Assembly: GCA_021521415.1 (NCBI GenBank)
Contig: JAIQDT010003793.1
Coordinates: forward strand, 1 to 64,000
From: Bidens hawaiensis
Taxonomy: Eukaryota > Streptophyta > Magnoliopsida > Asterales > Asteraceae
Direction of reading: 5' to 3'
Length of the DNA stretch: 64,000 nt
A model generated the notes under the pieces. It had not been told where the DNA came from, made no database searches, and worked only from the letters and a program-made list of their open reading frames with translations. Shown piece by piece: positions 33,190 through 42,408 of the stretch. The position numbers and the translations under genes were made by a program. The stretch's first letter is position 1. Every line of letters starts with the position of its first letter.

Positions 33190-36100
33190 TCAAATCCAAT
33201 TACTAGAATATCGAAGTCCTAAGCCACTCGCATGACGCTCATGTTTCGGTCTTTCTAGGAGCTTCGTGAATGGATCCGCAAGATTTTGATCAGTTCCAAC
33301 TTTGCGAATACATATCTTTCCTTTTTCAACTTCATCCCTTATGTAGTTGAATCTCCGCTCTATGTGCCTTGTCTTTTGGTGCGAACGAGGTTCCTTGATT
33401 TGTGCAATCGCACCCTCGTTGTCACAAAAGATTTCTAGGGGGTCTTGAATGGAAGAGACCACCCCTAGATCAGAAATGAACTTCTTCAACCATGCAGCTT
33501 CTTGAGCTGCCAATGAAGCGGCGATGTATTCTGATTCTGTAGTGGACAATGCTACCACTTCCTGTTTTGAGCTCTTCCAAGAGACAGCTCCTCCATTAAG
33601 AGTGAACACATACCCAGATTGTGATCGAGAATCATCTCGATCAGTTTGGAAGCTCGCATCTGTGTAACCTTTTATAGCGAGTTCCTCCTCACCAGATCCA
33701 TATATCAGAAACATATCCTTAGTTCTCCTAAGGTATTTCAATATGCTCTTAACAGCCATCCAATGACTGTCTCCTGGATTCTGTTGGTATCTGCTTGTCA
33801 TGCTCAAAGCGCATGACACATCCGGTCTAGTACATATCATCGCATACATGATGGATCCTATAGCAGAAGCATATGGGATTTGTTTCATCATGTCTTGCTC
33901 ACCCTTTGAGCTTGGACATTGAGCTGAACTCAATATGGTCCCTCTTTGAATAGGTACAAAACCTTTCTTGGAGTTTTCCATCTTGAACCTTTTCAAGATT
34001 TTATCAATGTATGTACTTTGGTTCAAACCTATCAAGCGCCTTGACCTATCCCTATAGATCTTTATTCCCAAAATATAGGCAGCTTCACCTAGATCCTTGA
34101 TGGAAAATCTACTTCCAAGCCAAGCCTTAACGCTTTCCATGGTTGGAATGTCATTTCCAAATAGTAGAATGTCATCGACATACAATACTAAGAAGGTAAT
34201 TATACTCCCACTAGCTTTCTTATACACACAAGCCTCATCAGCGTTCTTGATGAATCCAAAACTTTTGATTTCTTCATCAAAACGATGATTCCAAGTTCTA
34301 GATGCTTGTTTCAATCCATAGATTGATTTCTTTAACTTGCATACTTTATTAGGATGTTTTGGATCGACAAAACCTTCAGGCTGAACCATATAGACATCTT
34401 CCTCAAGATATCCATTTAGGAAAGCGGTCTTGACATCCATTTGCCAGATTTCATAATCATAATGTGCAGCTATGGCAAATAATATCCTAATAGACTTTAG
34501 CATTGCCACAGGCGAAAAAGTTTCATCATAATCAACCCCTTGAGTTTGAGTGAAACCTTTAGCTACAAGTCTTGCTTTATAAGTATCCAAGTTTCCATGC
34601 ATATCAGTTTTCCTTTTGAAAACCCACTTACTTCCAACAGCTTTGGAGTTGAGTGGTGGTTCAACCAATTCCCAAACTTGGTTGTCATACATGGATTGCA
34701 TCTCAACGTTCATGGCTTCAAGCCATTTGTCACAATCATTCTTGGACATTGCATCACGGTATGTGGTCGGTTCATCCGAATCTACCACATAGCAACCTTC
34801 TACAAAAAATCCATATTTTTCAGGTGGATTGCTAATTCTACCAGATCTGCGAACGTTTTGTGTGTTTTGATCAACCACTTGATCACTTTCAACAACCTCT
34901 TGTTGAGTGCTAGTATCAACCAATTGTGTATCATCTTGTGATTCTTGATCCTCATCAAATTTCACTGTTCTACTATTAGTTCCTTCCTCAAGGAACTTAG
35001 TTTCCAAGAACTTACCCTTTCGAGCAATAATAACATTTTGCTCACTAGGATCGTAAAAGTAATATCCTAAATCATCTTTAGGATAACCTATAAAGATACA
35101 CTTAGTGGATCGGACTTCTAATTTGTTTGGGGTGTATTGCTTTACATAAGCTTCACAACCCCAAACTTTTAAGAATGATAGCGATGGAGCCTTTCCATGC
35201 CATACTTCAAAAGGTGTCTTCTCCACTTTCTTGGTTGGAGCCATATTCAATATGCGAACAGCGGAAAGTAAAGCATAGCCCCAAAATGATAGAGGTAAAG
35301 TGCTTCTAGCCATCATCGATCGAACCATATCTAATAGGGTACGATTTCTCCTTTCAGACACACCATTATGTTGTGGTGTTCCAGGTGGAGTAAGTTGTGA
35401 AATAATTCCACAACTCTTAAGATGATCTTGAAAAATACCACTTAGGTATTCACCTCCTCTATCACTACGAAGTACTTTGATTGTGGTCTTGAGTTGTCTT
35501 TCTACTTCAGCTTTGAAGTCTTTGAACATTTCAAAAGCTTCATCTTTGTGTTTCATTAAGTACACATAACCATATCGACTATAATCGTCAATAAAGGTAA
35601 TGAAGTATCTTTCACCATTCCTAGTCATTGGTCTAAAAGGACCACATACATCCGAATGTATGATACCCAATAATTCTTTTGACCTTTCAAAAGTTTTATT
35701 AAAGGGTTGCTTTGTCATTTTGCCTTGTAAACAAGATTCACATACATCAAATGAATCAAACTCATTGGTTTCTAGAATACCACTCTTGCGAAGAGTTTGC
35801 ATGCGATTCTTGTTTATATGTCCAAGGCGACAATGCCAAAGATAGGAATCACCCAAGTCCTTCTTGAGTTTTTTGGTGTTGACATTGTACATTGAACTAC
35901 TATGTGACATACCACTTTGATCTATTTCATATATACCATTCATGGGTATAGCTTTAAAATAAAACATGCCATTCATCAAAACATGAATATCACAATTTAT
36001 AAATTTAAGATCAAAGCCACATTGTTTTAAAAGAGACACGGAAATAATGTTTCTCCTTAACTTAGGAGCATACAAAACATTCTTCAAAATTACTTCCAAA

Positions 36101-37200
36101 CCACTTGGAAGCTTTAACAAGTAGTCTCCTTGGGCTTGGACTTCAACTCTTGCTCCATTGCCCATAAAGAGACTAATGTCCCCTTTGTTGAGTTGTTTAC
36201 TTCTTTTGAACCCCTGCAACAAATTGCAAATGTGAGTTCCACATCCGGTATCAAGTACCCATGTATTTGAAGAAATAACATTTAGTTCAATATGTATAGT
36301 AAAGATAATACCTGAGGTATGCCCCGCATCCCTCTTATCTTTTAACGCATTGAGATAGGTCGGACAATTCCTTTTCCAATGACCTATCTCTCCACACTCA
36401 AAGCATGGATCTTGCGCCGCAACCTTTTGCTTCTTTTCCTTCGGTTTGGTGGGCGTGATGGCTTTCCTCTTTCCCTTTCCTTGGACGTGGCCCTTGCCCT
36501 TAGCAACACTTGCTTTGGGGTTGGAGTTATGTCCCCTTTTTCCTTCATTGATTGTTAGAACGGGTAAAACCCTTTTACCCATTCCCGCTTCGGCCGTTCT
36601 TAGCATTGCGTGAAGCTCACCAATGCTTTTGTCCCACCCGTTCATGTTATAGTTCATGACAAAGGTTTCAAACCTTTTGGTCAAAGAGTTGAGGATCAAA
36701 TCCGTAGCCAACTCATTTGAGACGGGACAATTCAACCTACGAAGCTTTTCAATGTAGCTTTTCATCTTTAGGACATAAGATGAGACGCTTTGGGTTTCCT
36801 CCATACGACATGCATGAAACGCTCGAACCGTTTCGAAACGTTCCGCTCTAGCTTGTTGAAGGAACATTTCCTTCAATTGAGTTATCATGTCGTATGCCCC
36901 ATGATGCTCGAAATCCTTTTGAATTTCGGGAATCATAGTCGCTAACATGAGGCAAGAGGCTTGCACCGAATCTTTGGTGTAGTTGACCCAATCGTTATAA
37001 GCCTCCTCATCTTCCACGTTAGGCTCGTCGGGAATGGGATCGTCTAAGACATATGATATCTCTTCTTGCTTGAGAACTATTCTCAAGTTGCGATACCAAT
37101 CCATAAAGTTATTATGGTTTAGACGATCCTTTTCAAGGATGGTTCTTAAGGATAGGTTACGGGTGTTATGGGTAGAGGTGTTTGCATTGTTAGCGGCCAT
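33190..37200 (-). CDS. Copia B gag-pol polyprotein (intact, 1336 residues)
   Basis: A single uninterrupted frame from MAANNANTSTHN. Order with rough residue positions: gag (1-230), zinc knuckle CFECGEIGHWKRNC (265), protease active site DTGCGTHIC (317), integrase zinc region HCRLGHINKNR with CESCLQGKM (460 on), catalytic core with HSDVCGP, DRGGEYLS and HNGVSERRNRT, reverse transcriptase with TYKARLVAKGF and the catalytic LYVDDILLFGND (1010), RNase H with SSKQEVVALSTTESEYIAAS (1220). The end, ICIRKVGTDQNLADPFTKLL, is the usual Copia C-terminus. The protein would copy and integrate the element from virus-like particles. Protease-integrase-RT order confirms Ty1/copia. No missing catalytic residue was seen. 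Confidence 0.97.
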   Translation of the reverse strand: MAANNANTSTHNTRNLSLRTILEKDRLNHNNFMDWYRNLRIVLKQEEISYVLDDPIPDEPNVEDEEAYNDWVNYTKDSVQASCLMLATMIPEIQKDFEHHGAYDMITQLKEMFLQQARAERFETVRAFHACRMEETQSVSSYVLKMKSYIEKLRRLNCPVSNELATDLILNSLTKRFETFVMNYNMNGWDKSIGELHAMLRTAEAGMGKRVLPVLTINEGKRGHNSNPKASVAKGKGHVQGKGKRKAITPTKPKEKKQKVAAQDPCFECGEIGHWKRNCPTYLNALKDKRDAGHTSGIIFTIHIELNVISSNTWVLDTGCGTHICNLLQGFKRSKQLNKGDISLFMGNGARVEVQAQGDYLLKLPSGLEVILKNVLYAPKLRRNIISVSLLKQCGFDLKFINCDIHVLMNGMFYFKAIPMNGIYEIDQSGMSHSSSMYNVNTKKLKKDLGDSYLWHCRLGHINKNRMQTLRKSGILETNEFDSFDVCESCLQGKMTKQPFNKTFERSKELLGIIHSDVCGPFRPMTRNGERYFITFIDDYSRYGYVYLMKHKDEAFEMFKDFKAEVERQLKTTIKVLRSDRGGEYLSGIFQDHLKSCGIISQLTPPGTPQHNGVSERRNRTLLDMVRSMMARSTLPLSFWGYALLSAVRILNMAPTKKVEKTPFEVWHGKAPSLSFLKVWGCEAYVKQYTPNKLEVRSTKCIFIGYPKDDLGYYFYDPSEQNVIIARKGKFLETKFLEEGTNSRTVKFDEDQESQDDTQLVDTSTQQEVVESDQVVDQNTQNVRRSGRISNPPEKYGFFVEGCYVVDSDEPTTYRDAMSKNDCDKWLEAMNVEMQSMYDNQVWELVEPPLNSKAVGSKWVFKRKTDMHGNLDTYKARLVAKGFTQTQGVDYDETFSPVAMLKSIRILFAIAAHYDYEIWQMDVKTAFLNGYLEEDVYMVQPEGFVDPKHPNKVCKLKKSIYGLKQASRTWNHRFDEEIKSFGFIKNADEACVYKKASGSIITFLVLYVDDILLFGNDIPTMESVKAWLGSRFSIKDLGEAAYILGIKIYRDRSRRLIGLNQSTYIDKILKRFKMENSKKGFVPIQRGTILSSAQCPSSKGEQDMMKQIPYASAIGSIMYAMICTRPDVSCALSMTSRYQQNPGDSHWMAVKSILKYLRRTKDMFLIYGSGEEELAIKGYTDASFQTDRDDSRSQSGYVFTLNGGAVSWKSSKQEVVALSTTESEYIAASLAAQEAAWLKKFISDLGVVSSIQDPLEIFCDNEGAIAQIKEPRSHQKTRHIERRFNYIRDEVEKGKICIRKVGTDQNLADPFTKLLERPKHERHASGLGLRYSSNWI

Positions 37201-37315
37201 CTACAAAATTTAACAAAGTTCCTTTTAGTATTATAAACAATTTAATTATTAATACCCTTTTATTCCAAATTTTAAAATAATAATTAAATTCTAGAATCCA
37301 ACGATAAATCAAATT

Positions 37316-37630
37316 TCGGTTAGGTGACCTTTATCCCGTTATTTGATTTAACAAGGTAGTCAACCTTGACAATTGCAACCCTTTGCAACTTCTAGAGGTA
37401 TGGGACCATTCGAAATCCTTATTTCGTGTTGGCATGTTTATCCCATCAACACCATTGGACCCCATGCTTAGGTGACCTTTATCACATGGTTTCCAATTCA
37501 AGTCATCCTACTTGTATAAACGTGTAAGATTAACATACAAGTGGTTAGGTGACCTTTATCCCACAAATATGTTAATATTACCTTAAGTATATTAGTTTGC
37601 TCTAAAATGGTTAGGTGACCTTTATCCCAT
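37316..37630 (-). repeat. Four spaced copies of a leader motif in Copia B
   Basis: Read on the minus strand the motif is GGATAAAGGTCACCTAACC, with one variant copy. Spacing is irregular, about 65-150 bp. Copia A has the same motif with TTTTT in place of TTTAT at two or three similar places. Conservation in sequence but not in spacing suggests a cis-acting element. Confidence 0.85.
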
Positions 37631-38601
37631 TTAAAGTTTCCTAATACGTTAAGTGTCTTACAAAAGGATGGTGTTAGACTTGTTTCCTTGGTAATTATGA
37701 AAAAAAGGGATTTTAAGTTTTCCAATATTCTAGATTTAGGAAACTATTTACCATGTTCTAACATGCATTTAGTAACACGGTTATATGAAAACGATTTTCA
37801 CCGGTTCTAATTATAATAAAACCATTTTTATTATAGGCGTGAGACGGCTATTTAATTATTTTATAAATACTACGTGTCACGTCAATTACCAATAATTATT
37901 AGAACCCATTTTATATGTTTGTTTTAAAAGATCTATGTGACGGATTGATATCCTATATCTACCATTCAAACACAATCAAACATAATCATACAAGCATACA
38001 AACATCATAAGGTCAACCATAAACACGAGCCTCTAAGCGGACCACACTTGTTGGCCGAAACAAGTGTGTGTCCTAGTCTTATCCTAAGGGACAAAACATG
38101 ACACAAGGATGAGTGATATGCTCCCACTTGATCTTGCATCCAATGCTTCAAGTGTCTCCTCTTTAATTTGTTGTGATTTCAACTTGGGCTTCTTAGTGGG
38201 CCTTGGACTTCCATAAGCTTCCTTGAGCCCAAAATGTGAATTTGGGCTTTAATGGGCTTTGAATCCCAAATTGGGCTTGTGAGGCCCAATTAACCCAAAT
38301 AAGCCCAATAGGCCCAATCCACCAAAACCTTGTAATTCTTCAATTTACAACAAATATATCCTAATACATTTGGTCTAAAAATAAAGAAAATTACAAACAA
38401 CCTATTTACTATTACAACCATTTGTAAAAAATAAATACAAGCCCTAATTACTATTACATTCCAAATGAGTAATAATATAGATAAATCACAACACACAATC
38501 ACAACATCCACATCGGTCTAGGCTCGGTTTAGGGACTAACTTACAAATAAATACATATCCAAATATATATTTAAAGACTAAAAAACCCCTCACGGTGGTT
38601 A

Positions 38602-38714
38602 TTGGGCTTCGGCCCAACAAAAGTTATTGGGCTTCGGCCCAATTAAAAAAAAACGGCCCAAAGGGCTTCGGCCCATTTTAACCTCACGGCCCAAATGGGT
38701 TTCGGCCCATTTGG
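38602..38714. repeat. GGGCTTCGGCCCA hairpin repeats in the Copia B leader
   Basis: Three perfect cores and one variant (GGGTTTCGGCCCA) lie within about 110 bp, at the same place as in elements A and X relative to the primer binding site. Confidence 0.88.
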
Positions 38715-38864
38715 CCAAAAACCAAATTTTTTTTTTTTTGAACTTTAACATCCATATGTTAAGATCTTGGGTTTTATAAAATCTCATGCATGTTAATTTT
38801 ATAAAACCAAAGGGGAAAAACTAAAAGTAAACCTATGTCCTTGTAACCGGCTCTTGATGCCAAT

Positions 38865-39742
38865 TGTTGGGTTTTAGTATCTATTTTAGAGTATTAGTTG
38901 AAACATTTTTACTAATCTAGCAACGGAAGCATGATAATATCAACAACCTATTGTTAATTTTATGAAACATACCAATATGTAACAAGGCTAAAACCCGAAA
39001 TAGGATCAATCTACAAGAACAAAAGGCTTACAAAATTAATAATAACAATAACTCTTTTACCTCAAAAGAGTAGGATGATATGAAGAGGAAGATGGACTAG
39101 CCTCCAAGAGTAGGATGCCTCAAGAGGTGATACCCACGAGCAACACCGGATGAGTGTTAGGACAAGAACACTAGAAAACCGAGCACCCGAGCCCTCCTTC
39201 CTTGCTTGTTTCGGCCGAGAGGAAAAAGAGAGGGAGAGTGGGAGTTTTCTTGCACTTGAAAAATCAAATGAAAGGTGCACCAATGCATGTGTAGGCTAGT
39301 GGGATTTTAACCAAAAATATAACCAAGAGACTTTGATCATATTGGCTTGTTGGGGTGGTGATGGGTCCCACCCAAAACCGGCCACCCATCTCCTTTTTTT
39401 TTTTTTTTTTTTTTGATTTATATATTTATATATATCACATATATAAAACTAGCCTACACTATTATAAAACTATTTTATAATCTTTTCTTAATTATTTAAC
39501 CAATTAAATAATTAAATAAATAAATAAATAAATAATCCAAATTATTTATTTTAATCTTTCAAGTGCAATTTTAGAAAAACCGATTTCCTAAACTTTGTGT
39601 TCGGTATTCGTTTAAAGATCATATCTTAAACAAATACAATCCGGTGTCTATCTAGCTCGTTATTGGGTATGACCCGACTTGGATCAAGCACAGTTAGCCA
39701 CATTAATCTAAATACGTGTCTCGGGCATACGTAATTCCAACA
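38865..39742 (-). mobile_element. 5' LTR of Copia B
   Basis: 878 bp from TGTTGGGTTTTAG to TAATTCCAACA, pairing with 31539-32422. The primer binding site lies at its inner (left) edge, which makes it the 5' LTR. Confidence 0.94.
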
Positions 39743-39995
39743 TAAAGATCTCTAATCCGTAACCTTTATTTGTTACATGCAAATGTAGAATAAAAGTAGA
39801 CTGGTTTGAAACTACTAAAGAAACTAAGATCATTAAACCAGCACCAAATGCGAATTGATTTGCATGTAACGTCGTTTAGTAGAGTATCAAATAAGTTTGT
39901 CTATTCGGGCATTTTCACAAACACATGGTGGGCACTAATATTTGATTATGATGTAGATGCTAAAATATAAATGAAGCTCAAAGTATGAGTAATAC

Positions 39996-40151
39996 CGTGT
40001 CATGATCCATTGGTTCATCATCCCAATCAAGAGTTGGTTTTTGGTGATCTGTGTCTGAATCTACTACTACTACAGCTGCAGCTTCTGCCAAAGGGGAAAA
40101 TAGAATAATAATAACTACTGACATGATTGAAACCAGCCCTTTGGCGCGCAT
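39996..40151 (-). CDS. First coding exon of an unidentified signal-peptide protein (partial)
   Basis: On the minus strand MRAKGLVSIMSVVIIILFSP, then LAEAAAVVVV, looks like a signal peptide or membrane anchor. It is followed by an acidic stretch, DSDTDHQKPTLDWDDEPMDH. The exon ends in phase 0 at a GT donor (GTATTACTC, minus strand from 39995). I start at 40151 because a good splice acceptor (TTTCAG, at 40159-40164) lies just upstream, suggesting an intron in the 5' untranslated region; an ATG at 40166 is the alternative. Later exons should lie to the left, but element B starts 253 bp away, so they are displaced or lost. I do not recognise the family. Confidence 0.5.
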
Positions 40152-42408
40152 TCTTTCCTGAAACATGAATTCGAATCATCTCAACCAAAAGAACATCACC
40201 CCAGATCATCGCCAATTAAGGTTTTGTTAAGAAATAATCCAAAACTAGGGTTCAAATTCTTTGTTGTCCAGCAAGAAAAAACCTAAATTGGACCTCAATT
40301 TGTCTAATTTAACAATAAAAGTGATCAATTAACGGCCTTTCCCGCTCAATTTACGTTCTTCTTCACGTCCGCAATGTTACCAAAAAAAAAGTAAAACCCC
40401 ACGGCGGTCGTGGTTATGGCAACGGTGGTCGTTGACGGGGAAAGCATAAATTAACGGTCGGAATCCGTCGATCGTTTTCTCCCGTTTTCCTTTTTGCCGT
40501 GCATTTCTTTATGCTTCCTACATGGGTCATGGGTATACAAATTATTAATCGGTTAAGCTAAAGTTAACAAAATATACTTTTGAAAACTTTATTATATTAT
40601 CCATTTAGGAAATTGAAGAAACACAAATCCTTCAAGGTTTAACACGTTAGTTCGAGGGGTTTGGGTAAGTATTTCCCACGATGAGTTATAAAATCTTTTT
40701 GGCGCATATGAGTATATCCTGCAAAACAGAACACCATGAGCTCGTTACGAGGAAAGAGAGGGATTCTTTCGTAACCACCATCTGGCATGAGAATCAGTAC
40801 TTGGTAGTACGAAATATAATGTATTAATAGTGATAGTATGAGAATGTATATCCTTTACCATTTGGAGGTCCTTCGGTATTTATAGCCGGAGGAGAGAGAG
40901 AGTATGGTTCACTACCTTGTCAGGTTTTTCCACCAATAATATTCTCCACCCGTGTGATCGTGGAGGTTGGTGAAAGTTGGTGGACATCATGGCCATTTGA
41001 CAAGGACATATTGTATTATTTGTACCGTTCTTTATGTGCTGTCCAATCCCCATTGGTTATGTAATTAATATCTTTTTGTCCCATGTTTATGAAACTTTTG
41101 TGCCACTAAATGTATATTATATTGAGATATAACTTTGGCGCCTTGTACTACGCCTGACGTAAGGAATTTATATCCGCCGTCTGACCCGCCCAACATTCTA
41201 ATAAGGCTGGGCTTGAGTGTTATACTTGGCTAGGTGGTGGGTTTAATACCCTATCTCTACAAAAATAAATTAACTATTAAGAATTACGTTGCGGACTATA
41301 ATAGCCAACAAGTGGGATGAACAAATTATATTGAGTTTTGGTACCTATTTGATTCTGACTATTTTTAAAGTTTCGGGATCGATATGATAACGATATTTCT
41401 CCAAATTTTTTATATTCGCTACCGAGCTAATCCCAATAGCTGACCATGTTACATTCTTTCATGCTATAATAGAATGGAAGTGAAATTCCTTTGATAAGTT
41501 AAGTTAATAATATATGATCTATAAGTCTTGATAACATTTTGTTATCTATTTAGGAAATATATAATTACAAGATTTACTTTCTTAACTCGTGTTGGTGTAA
41601 ATATAAAGTTCTTCATGTTATAATAGAATGGAAGTGAAATTCGCTAGTGTTGTCATTTCAGTAAGATTACAGTTATTGTGTTTAATCTCTAACAATTTAA
41701 CACCACGTATGTTAGATATAGTTGGTAGATTAATAAGTAATGATGTTTCACCCTCTCATATCAATGTTGTGCACACCATTATTTGACACTAGGTTACAAG
41801 AAGATGTTGTTGGTTCAAACTTCAAAGAGCTGAAAATGCATAGAAGTACAAAGAAACAAAAAAAAAACCTTTGCCGATATCCATGATTTATATAACTGTA
41901 AGCGTATTTAAATTTGAAGATAGAAAAATTCATTTAGTTCTGCTACAATTATTGCATAAGAATTATTAATAAACAAAAATGAAATTGTTAAAAATATTTA
42001 CTTGATAACATTAAGAAATAGCATGTTTGTTATTAAGTAAATGTGTAAACACGAGTGGTTGCGATTCGTACTTTTGTCAAGTCACGTATAAATCACTTGT
42101 TAAGCATAAAGCATCATACCCTTTTAGAGGATATATAAATTCCAAATTTGAATGTTTCAGTTGATAGTTATTTATTTGTTGAAATAAAGCGTATCCGCAT
42201 CTCCATTTTTCTTTTATTTTCCTTTAAAACAAAACAAATAGTTAGTTGGGCTGGACTGAGCGGAATCCCAATTGGATGCAGGTAAAGCCCAGACAAGCCC
42301 ATTTACTGTCTTTTCCAGGGTTTTAGAGGATTAGGACTAGCCATCGTGTCTCCGATATCTACTTTTTTGGTGTTTGCCGGTGATTGATCGGAGATCCGGT
42401 GACGGAAG
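40152..42408. other. Intergenic region, left of the uL13 gene
   Basis: Holds the likely 5' untranslated and promoter sequence of the minus-strand exon (40152-40500). A minus-strand TATAAATA lies near 40876-40883, beside a purine-rich GGAGGAGAGAGAG block that could belong to an old LTR or promoter. A 33-bp direct repeat containing TATAATAGAATGGAAGTGAA lies at about 41464 and 41618. The uL13 promoter and 5' untranslated region should lie just before 42409. No other gene is supported. Confidence 0.5.

Larger units (their letters stand above)
37201..38864 (-). mobile_element. 5' leader of Copia B with primer binding site
   Basis: The untranslated leader holds the primer binding site (TGGCATCAAGAGCCGG on the minus strand, 38848-38863), GGGCTTCGGCCCA palindromes (38602-38709), and four copies of GGTTAGGTGACCTTTATCCC or close variants (near 37318, 37469, 37543, 37609). 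No convincing gene. Confidence 0.85.
31539..39742 (-). mobile_element. Ty1/copia LTR retrotransposon B, structurally complete
   Basis: An 8.2-kb minus-strand element with LTRs at 38865-39742 (5') and 31539-32422 (3'), primer binding site, 1.7-kb leader, uninterrupted gag-pol, non-coding tail and polypurine tract. The LTRs differ mainly in the length of one poly-T run and by about two substitutions, so it is the youngest element here and might be able to move. Its outer flanks (tatgg and taaag) are not a target duplication. Confidence 0.95.
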
